Below are positions 1 through 7,117 of a DNA stretch of 13,245 nt, one piece after another. The notes beneath the pieces were generated by a model. The model did not search any database, was not told the origin of the DNA, and saw only the letters and a program-made list of their open reading frames with translations. The stretch comes from Gammaproteobacteria bacterium (GTDB lineage: Bacteria; Pseudomonadota; Gammaproteobacteria; GCA-001735895). The stretch lies in NCBI GenBank assembly GCA_015494335.1, contig WGBK01000389.1, positions 1 through 13,245 of the forward strand. Direction: 5' to 3'. The number at the start of each line of letters is the position of its first letter. Position 1 is the stretch's first letter. The translations under genes were made by a program, and so were the position numbers.

Positions 1-258
1 AACTACTTCGTCTATATCTTCGTGGTCGCCTTCCTGTCGGCGGGCATCGGCATGATCAGCGTCGGCTATGTCGCCTGGCTGCTGCTGAACAGCACCTCGC
101 AATTGCCGATGGAGACGCTGGATCAGTTCCTGTGGATCTTCGTGCCCATCATGTACCCCGAGGCCTTTCTGACCGGAGGCGCCATCTCGATCTTCGTCAT
201 CTACAAGCCGGAATGGATCGCCACCTTCGACGACCGGCGCTACCTGAGGAACCGCTGA
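1..258 (+). CDS. Energy-coupling factor (CbiM-like) transporter permease, C-terminal fragment
   Basis: The frame is open from base 1, so the gene begins outside the window; only the last 85 residues are present. They show a hydrophobic segment near residues 2-28 and another near residues 45-67, then a short charged tail. The sequence PEAFLTG in the last membrane segment, followed by YKPEWIATFDDRRYL, matches my recollection of the C-terminus of CbiM-type permeases (PF01891). In that family these are the membrane substrate-recognition subunits of cobalt/nickel or related energy-coupling factor importers. The substrate cannot be told from this fragment. It ends 18 bases before the convergent trmJ stop codon, with no obvious hairpin terminator between. 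It could be another polytopic membrane protein, but the conserved tail makes the family call fairly good. Confidence 0.7.
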   Translation, partial: NYFVYIFVVAFLSAGIGMISVGYVAWLLLNSTSQLPMETLDQFLWIFVPIMYPEAFLTGGAISIFVIYKPEWIATFDDRRYLRNR

Positions 259-276
259 CCGGTCCGGAACCAGTCA

Positions 277-1002
277 TCAGGACTTGCGGTATTTCTGTAC
301 CGAACTGAGTATGCCGCGCAGGATATTGACCTCGTTGCGCGTCAGACCGATGCGCTGATAGAGACGGCGCAGGCGCTTCATCATGTGCCTCGGCTGCGCG
401 GGATCGAGAAAACCCGTGGTGACGAGTACCTGTTCCAGGTGCTCGAAATAGCCTTCCAGTTCACCGGCACTGGCCTTGGGTTCCCGTGGTACATCCATCG
501 GAGGCTGGTTCTCCTGCTGCAAGCGCACGAAGATTTCGTACGCCAGCAGTTGCACCGCCATGGCCAGGTTCAGCGAGCTGTAATCGGGCGCGGTGGGTAT
601 CTTGACCGTGTAATGGCAGAACTGCAGCTCCTCGTTGCTCAGGCCGCTGCGCTCGCGGCCAAACACGAGAGAGGCGCGCTGGCCGTCGGCACATTCGCCC
701 AGCATGTCGGCCATCCGTCTCGGAGTGAGTTCGGGCCAGCCGAGACTGCGCGGGCGCGCACTGGAGCCGATCACCAGTTCACTCTCCGCCACGGCCTCGG
801 GCAGAGTATCCACGCGACGGCAGGCATCGAGTATATCCAGCGCTCCCGAAGCCCGCGCGATAGCCGTTTCATCTATACCGCAGCGAGGCGCCACCAGGGT
901 CAGGTGGCACAAGCCCATGTTCTTCATCGCCCGGGCCGTGGCGCCGATATTGCCGGGATGGCTGGTCTCCACCAGCACGATCTGCAGGTCGTCGAGTTTC
1001 AT
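277..1002 (-). CDS. trmJ: tRNA (cytidine/uridine-32 2'-O)-methyltransferase TrmJ
   Basis: A SPOUT-fold methyltransferase that in E. coli uses S-adenosylmethionine to methylate the 2'-OH of residue 32 in the anticodon loop of several tRNAs. The three SpoU-type motifs are visible: HPGNIGATARAMKNMG (residues 15-30), VFGRERSGLSNEEL (113-126) and SSLNLAMAVQLLAYE (142-156). The C-terminal extension of about 85 residues is the TrmJ-type tail. The 241-residue length fits the E. coli protein (about 246). I chose the ATG at 1002 because the protein then begins MKLDDLQIVLVETS; the frame runs upstream to 1065 but the extra residues look non-coding. A possible minus promoter (CTGGCA, 18 bp, TACCCT at 1011-1016) would give an almost leaderless mRNA. 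It is divergent from suhB, as in many gammaproteobacteria, but the isc genes that often follow trmJ are absent. Confidence 0.95.
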   Translation of the reverse strand: MKLDDLQIVLVETSHPGNIGATARAMKNMGLCHLTLVAPRCGIDETAIARASGALDILDACRRVDTLPEAVAESELVIGSSARPRSLGWPELTPRRMADMLGECADGQRASLVFGRERSGLSNEELQFCHYTVKIPTAPDYSSLNLAMAVQLLAYEIFVRLQQENQPPMDVPREPKASAGELEGYFEHLEQVLVTTGFLDPAQPRHMMKRLRRLYQRIGLTRNEVNILRGILSSVQKYRKS

Positions 1003-1070
1003 GGAGCGGCAGGGTACCGACGACGGGCCGGCAATGCCAGCGCCAGACCCGTATCGATCGCGCAAAACTC

Positions 1071-1099
1071 CTGAAATCGGCCGCCGCTTTTGCTAGACT
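1071..1099 (+). promoter_or_regulatory. Candidate promoter of suhB with extended -10
   Basis: CTGAAA at 1071-1076 (4 of 6 to the -35 consensus) is followed after 17 bp by TAGACT at 1094-1099 (4 of 6), preceded by TG at 1091-1092, the extended -10 signature. Transcription would start near 1106, about 30 bases before the suhB ATG. This is consensus matching only. Confidence 0.4.
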
Positions 1100-1135
1100 G
1101 CGCCGCCTTCGCTCGACTTCACCAGGTTCCCCAAG

Positions 1136-1936
1136 ATGCAACCCATGCTCAACATCGCCATCCGCGCCGCCCGTTCCGCCGGCGACTTCATTGCACGCCA
1201 GTCCGGCAATATCCCGAACCTGCGCATCGAGGCCAAGACCAGCAACGATTTCGTCAGCGAAGTGGATCGCGAGGCCGAGGCGCGGATCATCGACACCCTG
1301 CTCAAGGCCTACCCGGATCATGGCATTCTGGCCGAGGAAGCGGGCAAGCAGAGCGGCGACGGCGAATTCGAGTGGATCATCGACCCCCTCGACGGCACCA
1401 CCAATTTTCTCCACGGCTTTCCGCATTTCGCCGTTTCCATCGCCCTGCGCCAGGGCGGCCGTCTGCAGCAGGCCGTGATCTACGATCCGATCAAGCAGGA
1501 GCTGTTCACCGCCAGCAAGGGCGAGGGCGCAACCCTCAACAACCGCCGCATCCGGGTCAGCAAGCCCAAGACCATCGACGGCGCATTGATCGGCACCGGC
1601 TTCCCCTTCCGCGCGCATGAGCACTTCCCGGCCTACCAGGCGATGTTCGCCGAGGTATTCGGCGCCGCCGCGGATATCCGTCGAGCCGGTTCGGCGGCGC
1701 TGGACCTGGCCTATGTCGCCGCCGGCCGTCTCGACGGCTTCTGGGAAATCGGCCTGAAGCCCTGGGACATCGCGGCCGGGGCACTGTTGATCCGCGAGGC
1801 CGGCGGACTGATCGGCGACTTCTCCGGCGAGGGGCAGTATCTCCAGACCGGCAATGTCGTGGCCGGCAATCCGCGCCTGTTCAACGATCTTGTCGAGCGC
1901 CTGCAACCCCATCTGACCCCGGCACTGAAGCAGTAA
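1136..1936 (+). CDS. suhB: SuhB, inositol-1-monophosphatase family protein
   Basis: A Mg2+-dependent phosphatase of the inositol monophosphatase family (266 aa, full length). In E. coli SuhB also binds NusA and takes part in rRNA transcription antitermination; that second role is known for the family, not shown here. The metal/catalytic residues are all present: Glu67 in AEEAG, Asp83 and Asp86 in the IDPLDGTTNF motif (82-91), and Asp211 in the PWDIAAGALLIREAGG motif (209-224). The start MQPMLNIAIRAARSAG closely parallels E. coli SuhB (MHPMLNIAVRAARKAG), which fixes the ATG at 1136. No strong Shine-Dalgarno is seen. It is divergent from trmJ across a 133-bp gap and followed by the phosphoesterase gene after 77 bp. 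Confidence 0.96.
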   Translation: MQPMLNIAIRAARSAGDFIARQSGNIPNLRIEAKTSNDFVSEVDREAEARIIDTLLKAYPDHGILAEEAGKQSGDGEFEWIIDPLDGTTNFLHGFPHFAVSIALRQGGRLQQAVIYDPIKQELFTASKGEGATLNNRRIRVSKPKTIDGALIGTGFPFRAHEHFPAYQAMFAEVFGAAADIRRAGSAALDLAYVAAGRLDGFWEIGLKPWDIAAGALLIREAGGLIGDFSGEGQYLQTGNVVAGNPRLFNDLVERLQPHLTPALKQ

Positions 1937-1952
1937 TTCCTTGCGCTCAGGC

Positions 1953-1983
1953 TTGAATTGCAGGACCGGGAATCCCGTACAAT
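1953..1983 (+). promoter_or_regulatory. Weak candidate promoter of the metallophosphoesterase gene
   Basis: TACAAT at 1978-1983 is 5 of 6 to the -10 consensus. The best -35 is TTGAAT at 1953-1958, 19 bp upstream, which is long. A short dyad CGGG-AAT-CCCG at 1967-1977 lies in the spacer. The gene may instead be read through from suhB. Confidence 0.3.
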
Positions 1984-2013
1984 GTACCCCTGATCCAGCT
2001 TCGATCCGCCGCC

Positions 2014-2595
2014 ATGCCCCCGTTGCAAGTCAACCACCCGCAGAGCGTCAGCGTCGCCCTGGTTTCGGACACCCACGGCGTGCTGCATCCCGAAATCGAG
2101 AACCTGGTACGCGGCTGCGATATCGCCATCCATGCTGGCGACATCTTCGACGGACGCATCCTCGATCGTCTGCAGCCTCGCTCGGGGCGTGTTATCGCCG
2201 TCGCCGGAAACAACGACCATGAAGGCGTCTGGCCTGCCGAGCAGCACGATCGCGTCCGCGCCCTGCCCCGGGTTGCGAGTCTCGAGCTGCCCGGCGGCAT
2301 CGTCAAGATCGAGCACGGCCACGCGCATGACTGGAAAGCCCCCTCACACGACGACCTGCGCGCCGCTCATCCGGAAGCACGGGTTGTAGTATATGGCCAC
2401 ACCCATCGCAAGCTGATCGACGATTACCGCAAGCCCTGGGTCGTCAACCCCGGTGCCGCCGGCGCCACGCGCACCCATGGCGGTCCTTCCTGCATGATCC
2501 TGCGGGCTTCGGCCGATCAGTGGCGGATCGAGAGCTTCCGTTTCGACGAGGAGGCTACGCACTCCCATACGAAAGTGGCCACCAGCACGGCCTGA
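2014..2595 (+). CDS. YfcE/MJ0936-type metallophosphoesterase
   Basis: A calcineurin-like phosphodiesterase of the small (193 aa) YfcE/MJ0936 class. In this fold two divalent metal ions hydrolyse phosphodiester or phosphomonoester bonds; the physiological substrate is not known for most members and cannot be inferred here. All metal-binding motifs are present in order: SDTHG (Asp19, His21), HAGDI (Asp43), AGNND (Asn67), EHGHAHD (His101, His103) and YGHTHR (His129, His131), followed by the typical VNPGAAG. The ATG at 2014 gives a 12-residue lead before the first beta strand, slightly longer than usual, and no clear ribosome binding site is visible. It is co-directional with suhB and is closed by a strong hairpin terminator. 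Confidence 0.88.
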   Translation: MPPLQVNHPQSVSVALVSDTHGVLHPEIENLVRGCDIAIHAGDIFDGRILDRLQPRSGRVIAVAGNNDHEGVWPAEQHDRVRALPRVASLELPGGIVKIEHGHAHDWKAPSHDDLRAAHPEARVVVYGHTHRKLIDDYRKPWVVNPGAAGATRTHGGPSCMILRASADQWRIESFRFDEEATHSHTKVATSTA

Positions 2596-2618
2596 GCCCT
2601 GCTCCATAGCGACTGGAC

Positions 2619-2652
2619 ATGAAAAGGCGCTCCCTGGAGAGCGCCTTTTCAT
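2619..2652. terminator. Bidirectional intrinsic terminator
   Basis: A perfect 14-bp inverted repeat (arms 2619-2632 and 2639-2652, core AAAAGGCGCTC / GAGCGCCTTTT) with a 6-base loop CCTGGA. The A tract on one arm and T tract on the other let it work in both directions. It sits between the plus-strand phosphoesterase gene and the minus-strand DUF5666 gene, whose stop is at 2694. Confidence 0.9.
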
Positions 2653-2693
2653 TGTGTCTGGACCGCCAGCGGCCCAACTGAATCACTGCGAAA

Positions 2694-4160
2694 TCAGTCG
2701 TTGACTTCGATTTGATCGAAGACGCCGTTCTTGTCCGTATCCTTCAACTCGATGTGATCACCGATAGCAAGGTTCAGGTTTGCCAAACCCGGTATCGCAG
2801 AGACGTCCAGGCTCAACGGCATGCCAAACATGGTTACCGACCCGGTGTTCACATCGAGCTCTTCGATGGCTGCATCAACCTCGTACGTGTAGAGGCTGTC
2901 CTTCAACTTCAGCTTGACCACGACCCAGTCACCGCCCTGCTGACGGATCGACAGGCTGGTATAGATCGTGTTGTTGCCACCGTTCAGTTCGGTGACCAGC
3001 CGGGACAGTGTCAGGGCTTCGCTAGGCGCGGAGTTCCGATCGTCCTTGAGCAGGCTTTCGGCCGTGATCCCGAAGGAGCGGGTTACGCCATTGCCGAAAT
3101 CGATGGCCACCGTGGAAGCACTGCTGTCTGCCGCCACAATCCGTGCCTGCATCTCGGCTTCCGCACCTCGAAATTCAACTTTTTCGGCGATCAGGACTGC
3201 ATTCTCCATGTGCCCCTTGATCTCGAGCTCGACACCATCCTGCAGGGCCAACTGTACGACCGGTGACAGACCGGATGCATCAACCTGTACCCCGTTGACA
3301 TAGAACTCTCCAGCCGACACGAAGCTGTAGATCACGCCCTGGAGCTCAATCTCACTGTTGGAGGACGGTATCTCTTCACGATCGTCCTGCTCGCCTTCGA
3401 TTCGGCTTGCCAGAATGCTGCCGCCGTTCTGATAAGTACCCTTGACCTCGACATGCATGCCATCCACCAGATCCGCGGCCTGCATATCCTCGAAACGGGT
3501 ATTGTCATCAAACACGATCGTCCTGGCATCCAGCAGGAACTGATTGCCGGAAAGCGAAGCAACCGCACCGCGCAACTCGACCTGGGTCTGTCCGGGTACC
3601 AGATCACCCTTGCCCTGAATGCGGGTCGCGAGGATCGAGCCATTGGCGTCGATGAAACCGCTGACCTCGACAACCTGATTCATGGCCAGTTGGTCGAAGG
3701 CACTGTCCTCGAAGGTGGTCTCGAACTGATCGACGACAATGGACTTGTCCAGCACCGTGAACTGCAACCGCTTGGGGTCACCATTGAACGGAGCCGGGAC
3801 AGTCTGAATCGGCCCTTCCACCGAATCGTCGTAAACGACTCGAACGGCAGTACCGGTACCATCGCCGTTGTCCTTGGCCTCGAGACGCACCACCATGCCA
3901 ACGGCCAACAGTTGCTGTGCCTCGGCGGCATTGGCGAAGTCGCGTTGACCATCGATATCGAATTGCGCGGTGTCGATTTCATATTCCACACCGTTGACGA
4001 AGATACTGCCGAAGCCGGTCAACACGCCAACCACGATGCCGGTGCCGCTGATGCCCGCGCTTACGATGGCGGAACCACAGGCGGCCAGCGATCCGCTGAT
4101 GCTCAATATCAGCAACAGTCGGCGCAGCGGGGTTTTCACGAGTTGAGGAATCATGTTCAT
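2694..4160 (-). CDS. DUF5666-type repeat lipoprotein
   Basis: A 488-residue predicted lipoprotein. After a basic N-terminus a hydrophobic stretch (13-27) ends in the lipobox LAAC, so Cys28 should be lipidated; position +2 is Gly, compatible with outer-membrane sorting. The rest is all-beta-looking, with loosely repeated units: an opening TGFGSIFVNGVEYEID (48-63) and recurring 'VEVxG...GSILAxRIxG' units near 163-183, 237-256 and a diverged one at 310-332. This pattern is what I recall for DUF5666 proteins, whose function is unknown. The tail carries DTDKNGVFD (474-482), which fits a D-x-D-x-N-G-x-x-D calcium loop. The ATG at 4160 overlaps the stop of the upstream DUF6502 gene (ATGA), with an AGGA motif about 9 bases before it; a second ATG at 4154 is possible. 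The two proteins are very likely made together. Confidence 0.8.
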   Translation of the reverse strand: MNMIPQLVKTPLRRLLLILSISGSLAACGSAIVSAGISGTGIVVGVLTGFGSIFVNGVEYEIDTAQFDIDGQRDFANAAEAQQLLAVGMVVRLEAKDNGDGTGTAVRVVYDDSVEGPIQTVPAPFNGDPKRLQFTVLDKSIVVDQFETTFEDSAFDQLAMNQVVEVSGFIDANGSILATRIQGKGDLVPGQTQVELRGAVASLSGNQFLLDARTIVFDDNTRFEDMQAADLVDGMHVEVKGTYQNGGSILASRIEGEQDDREEIPSSNSEIELQGVIYSFVSAGEFYVNGVQVDASGLSPVVQLALQDGVELEIKGHMENAVLIAEKVEFRGAEAEMQARIVAADSSASTVAIDFGNGVTRSFGITAESLLKDDRNSAPSEALTLSRLVTELNGGNNTIYTSLSIRQQGGDWVVVKLKLKDSLYTYEVDAAIEELDVNTGSVTMFGMPLSLDVSAIPGLANLNLAIGDHIELKDTDKNGVFDQIEVND

Positions 4161-4972
4161 GATGGGTCTTCCTGGTCGGTCTTTTTCAAATGCAGGTAAA
4201 TGCCAAAACTGGCATGACAACGATCGTCTGGATCGTCGGTCTCATTTTCGGAAAAATCGGCGTCGACATCCTCGAGCAGCAGTTGCGCTTTCTTGTGGAT
4301 CTGCTGCTTGAGCTTGGGCAAGGCGCTGCAACGGACATTGATGTTGGAGGCCTTGCGCTGGAACCAGGCATCGGCAGGATCGCTGACCTGGATATTGTGG
4401 TCGATGGTTTCGATGAATTCTGCCGTGTCGATGCCGAGAATATTGAGCTTCTGCTCCGAGTCCGTATCAGGCAGAAAGTTCGGGTTGACGAGCTGGATCA
4501 GGCCATTGTCGAGAATGCGGATGTTGCCGCTGTCGCGCAGGGCATTGAGCATCGCCACCACCGGCATATCGCCGCTGTAACGCCGTACCAGCCGCGTGAA
4601 GGAACCTTCCTCGCCTTCCAGCAGCAGGTCCATCGGTTCGTGATCCGGATCGAGGAATTCCTCGTCGTGCTGCCATCCGGCCAGCACGCGCACGATGCGG
4701 TTGAATTTCTTCAGCGAGCGGTCGGTATCGAACTCGATGCTTTCCTTGAGCCGCTTCACTTCCTTGCGGTTGATGCCGGTGATGATCGAGACATTGGAGA
4801 TGGTCGTCTTCTGGCCCTGTCGCGCTGCCTCCTCGAAGCCGACATCGACATAGACCTTGCGCGCGATATCGGCGAAAGTGCCGTAGGCGACCCCGTTGCG
4901 CAACAGGATACGCACCAGGGGCGTCAGGATGCGAATCATCACCAACTGCAGGGATTCAGGTATCAGGCTCAT
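4157..4972 (-). CDS. DUF6502-type protein, putative HTH-containing
   Basis: A 271-residue soluble protein without signal peptide or membrane segment. The N-terminal part (LTPLVRILLRNGVAYGTFADIARKVYVDV, written here only as positions 16-44) and the segment VSIITGINRKEVKRL (61-75) look like a helix-turn-helix region and match my memory of the DUF6502 family, whose role is not established. The segment 132-164 (SGDMPVVAMLNALRDSG and onward) resembles a small winged domain. The C-terminus is highly charged. I chose the ATG at 4972 (MSLIPESLQLVMIR) because the open frame further upstream covers the promoter and looks non-coding; GAGAGAG lies just before it. It overlaps the following lipoprotein gene by 4 bases, so translational coupling is likely. 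A regulatory role toward its partner is only inference. Confidence 0.78.
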   Translation of the reverse strand: MSLIPESLQLVMIRILTPLVRILLRNGVAYGTFADIARKVYVDVGFEEAARQGQKTTISNVSIITGINRKEVKRLKESIEFDTDRSLKKFNRIVRVLAGWQHDEEFLDPDHEPMDLLLEGEEGSFTRLVRRYSGDMPVVAMLNALRDSGNIRILDNGLIQLVNPNFLPDTDSEQKLNILGIDTAEFIETIDHNIQVSDPADAWFQRKASNINVRCSALPKLKQQIHKKAQLLLEDVDADFSENETDDPDDRCHASFGIYLHLKKTDQEDPS

Positions 4973-5018
4973 AATCTCTCTCGCACGGACGGGAACGGCG
5001 CAAGCGCCCTTAAATGGG

Positions 5019-5046
5019 ATAATATTCCCTTCTATTGAAAAATCAA
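5019..5046 (-). promoter_or_regulatory. Promoter of the DUF6502-DUF5666 operon
   Basis: On the minus strand TTGATT (5041-5046) and TATTAT (5019-5024) are separated by 16 bp, each 4 of 6 to consensus. The -10 sits inside an imperfect dyad GGGA-N6-TCCC (5016-5029). Transcription would start near 5012, about 40 bases before the ATG at 4972; the leader contains a small GGCG-CAAG-CGCC hairpin (4997-5008). The dyad could be an operator, but its arms are only 4 bp. Confidence 0.5.
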
Positions 5047-5075
5047 GGTAACTCCCTGCCTCAAGGACAAACGGA

Positions 5076-6329
5076 TCAAAGCAGCGACTCGATGGTCTCG
5101 ACGATATTCGGAGCATCCCAGGCCAACGCTCCACGATAACCGAAATGCAACCGCCCCTGTCGATCGATGATGTAGTTGGACGGATAGGCATAGACCTTCC
5201 AGTCCCGTACCGCTCGACTGTCTGAATCGAGCAATACATCGAAATTGACCGGTATACGCGCAAGAAAACGACGAATCGCTTCAGGCTGCTCTCCAATATT
5301 GACCGCAAGAACACGAAAGGGTTTGCCTTGCAGGCGCCGGACCAGCCGGGTCAGTGACGGGATTTCCTCGATACAGGGTGCGCACCAGGTAGCCCAGAAA
5401 TTCACCAGCACCACCTCCCCTTTCAGCTCCTCCAGGTTCACATCCCGTCCATCGAGTGTCTTCAGGCGCAGGGGCGGCGGTTCCGGAAAACCCTTGATCG
5501 GGTACAGGCTGGGTGCGCGGAAGCTCGATTCCACCTTTTCCCCCACGGGCCTCCACCCCGCCTTCAGTTGTGCAGGCCGATAGCGGGAAAGAAGTTCCAT
5601 CGCCTGTTTCAGCAGCTGCGGCAAACGCCGACGCATCTCGATATCCACCGGCTTCAGATCTTCGTCTTCACGCTGTTGAAAACCACCGCGGATCCCTCGC
5701 ATCAGATGGGTGAAAACCGGACTTCCACCCCGCTGCAGCTGTACGGCAATTTCACTGCTTCGTGCATATTTGGTCGAATATTCAGGCATGATCAGATAGA
5801 TCGGCAAGTTGCTGTAATCGGTTATGGGCAGGTAACCCGCCTGCTCGCCGATCACCACCCTGTCCTGCAACAGGTGTGGAGAAAACAGCAGCAAGCCCGC
5901 CAGACGATGCGCCTGTTGTGGGTTCTGTTGCTGCCAGCGATAGGTCATCTTGAGAACCAGCCCCGCACCCCGGCTGTAGGAAAGAATGAAGATTCGCTCG
6001 AAACCCAGCCTGGCGGCCCGATCCAGCAACACGATCAGATCGTCTGTATTCACCTCATCGAGGCTCAACCGCCCCGGAGTCAGCATCAATCCCTGATGCA
6101 GACGCGGCACCCAAACATCGATGCCAAGATCCGCCAACCCTTCCGCGATAGCGGTATGAGCGGAACCAAGCCCTTCTTCCGAAGGTAACCAGAGTAAAAG
6201 TGTGCGCCCTTCTGCACTATTGGTTTCAACACTGATTTCGTCGCCTGAAGGCAATGCGATATTGACTTCCTCGAAAGCATGCAGTGGCAGCACAAAGAGT
6301 ATCAGGAGGGAGAAGAACAGCAATCTCAT
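5076..6329 (-). CDS. Exported alpha/beta-hydrolase-like domain fused to a TlpA-family thioredoxin
   Basis: A 417-residue two-domain protein predicted to act in the periplasm. A signal peptide occupies residues 1-18 (cleavage likely after LPLHA). Residues about 40-250 look like an alpha/beta-hydrolase: a strand (TLLLWLPS), then IFILSYSRGAG (113-123), where Ser119 in SYSRG sits at the nucleophile elbow, although the usual first Gly is Ser. I cannot place the acid and His with confidence. Residues about 285-417 are a TlpA/ResA-type thioredoxin with NFWATWCAPC (Cys316, Cys319) and YPSNYIIDRQGRL (382-394) around the expected cis-proline. TlpA-like proteins reduce or exchange disulfides outside the cytoplasm, for example in cytochrome c maturation. 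No cytochrome genes are nearby. The ATG at 6329 is set by the signal peptide; its ribosome binding site is weak. Confidence 0.85.
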   Translation of the reverse strand: MRLLFFSLLILFVLPLHAFEEVNIALPSGDEISVETNSAEGRTLLLWLPSEEGLGSAHTAIAEGLADLGIDVWVPRLHQGLMLTPGRLSLDEVNTDDLIVLLDRAARLGFERIFILSYSRGAGLVLKMTYRWQQQNPQQAHRLAGLLLFSPHLLQDRVVIGEQAGYLPITDYSNLPIYLIMPEYSTKYARSSEIAVQLQRGGSPVFTHLMRGIRGGFQQREDEDLKPVDIEMRRRLPQLLKQAMELLSRYRPAQLKAGWRPVGEKVESSFRAPSLYPIKGFPEPPPLRLKTLDGRDVNLEELKGEVVLVNFWATWCAPCIEEIPSLTRLVRRLQGKPFRVLAVNIGEQPEAIRRFLARIPVNFDVLLDSDSRAVRDWKVYAYPSNYIIDRQGRLHFGYRGALAWDAPNIVETIESLL

Positions 6330-6434
6330 GGCGGAACATACGGCAAGACTATCCTGCCATGGTAGCAGATTTGACGGGGTTCCCGTAATCGGCCCCTGCT
6401 AACCCTCCATCGCACATGGAGGCCAGGGCAATCG

Positions 6435-7034
6435 CTACCGGTAGCTCCGCATCTGCCCGACCAGCACGCCGTGGATGGTGACCCTGTCGGCACGGTAGAC
6501 CATCGGCTCCATCTCGGGATTCTCGGGGATCAGCTTGACCTCGGAGTTGCTGATGCGACGGAAACGCTTGAGCGTGGCCTCGACGCGGTCGATCAACGCG
6601 ACCACAATCTCGCCGTCATGAGCCACCGGCTGTTTCCTGATGACTACATAATCCCCGTCGAGGATACCGGCATCGATCATCGAATCACCGGTCACACGCA
6701 GCGCGAACAGGTCCGGCCCCATGAACATCTCCGCCAGGTTCAGTTCCTGCTGATCCTCGACGGCCTCGATCGGCAATCCGGCGGCGATACGCCCGACCAG
6801 GGGAATCACCGGCGGGCTTACCAACGGCAGGTCGACCAGATGAATCCCCCGCGAGTTGTTGTGGGCCCGCTCGATATAGCCCTTGTCTTCCAGCGCCTTG
6901 ACATAACGATGGATGGTGCCCTGGGACTTGACGCCGATGGCCTGGCCGATTTCCTTGAACTTGGGGGCATAACCGAACTGCGCGATGTAGTTGCGGATGA
7001 ACTGGAGGGTGTTCTGTTCCTGGGTGGTCAGCAT
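6435..7034 (-). CDS. lexA: LexA SOS repressor (divergent DNA-binding domain)
   Basis: The SOS repressor, 199 aa, which represses DNA-damage genes and is inactivated by RecA-stimulated self-cleavage. The cleavage site is Ala85-Gly86 within VGRIAAGLP; Ser118 (GDSM) and Lys156 (ATLKRF) are the expected Ser-Lys dyad, all present. The N-terminal winged helix (1-66) differs from E. coli LexA: the recognition-helix region reads KSQGTIHRYVKALEDKG (36-52), closer to my memory of alphaproteobacterial LexA (SKSGIHRL) than to the E. coli SPNAAEEHLKAL. The promoter upstream carries a matching non-E. coli operator, so autoregulation is likely. The gene lies 83 bp downstream of metA on the same strand and has its own promoter. 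A LexA2-like or LexA paralogue role is possible, since the rest of the genome is not visible. Confidence 0.95.
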   Translation of the reverse strand: MLTTQEQNTLQFIRNYIAQFGYAPKFKEIGQAIGVKSQGTIHRYVKALEDKGYIERAHNNSRGIHLVDLPLVSPPVIPLVGRIAAGLPIEAVEDQQELNLAEMFMGPDLFALRVTGDSMIDAGILDGDYVVIRKQPVAHDGEIVVALIDRVEATLKRFRRISNSEVKLIPENPEMEPMVYRADRVTIHGVLVGQMRSYR

Positions 7035-7038
7035 GAGA

Positions 7039-7083
7039 GTTCTCGGTTTTTTCTCGGAGATGATGCGAGAATAAAACGAGAAC
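7039..7083. promoter_or_regulatory. Putative LexA autoregulatory operator, four half-sites
   Basis: Four copies of a TTCTCG/CGAGAA half-site lie with exact dyad symmetry about position 7061: GTTCTCG at 7039-7045, TTCTCG at 7051-7056, CGAGAA at 7066-7071 and CGAGAAC at 7077-7083. Copies on each side are spaced 11 bp start to start, one helical turn. Each pair also reads GTTC-N7-(T/A)TTC, near the GTTC-N7-GTTC direct repeat known for alphaproteobacterial LexA. The array covers the lexA -10 and transcription start, the expected place for a repressor. No CTG-N10-CAG E. coli-type box is seen here. Confidence 0.7.
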
Positions 7084-7096
7084 CACGGGCTTGCAA
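7068..7096 (-). promoter_or_regulatory. Promoter of lexA
   Basis: On the minus strand TTGCAA (7091-7096) is 17 bp from TATTCT (7068-7073), each 4 of 6 to consensus. The predicted start near 7061 falls at the centre of the operator dyad, giving a leader of about 27 bases. Confidence 0.55.
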
Positions 7097-7117
7097 GCCC
7101 TGTTTCTGTGGACCGGC

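Noticed and set aside
385..1074. Long plus-strand open frame opposite trmJ
   Set aside because: It is the antisense shadow of a well-supported trmJ frame; no recognisable motifs.
3453..5038. Two long plus-strand open frames (about 250 and 280 aa) opposite the DUF5666 and DUF6502 genes
   Set aside because: High-GC antisense shadows; the minus-strand frames carry the lipobox, HTH-like and repeat features and the ATGA coupling.
6394..6428. Imperfect hairpin (CCTCCAT-N5-ATGGAGG plus outer CCCTG/CAGGG) just after lexA
   Set aside because: No T tract follows in the direction of lexA transcription, so an intrinsic terminator is not supported; it may still slow polymerase.
7087..7100. Perfect 14-bp palindrome GGGCTTGCAAGCCC between metA and lexA
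   Set aside because: As a metA terminator it has only a 5-bp stem with no T tract, and it contains the likely lexA -35; left as a possible binding site of unknown meaning.
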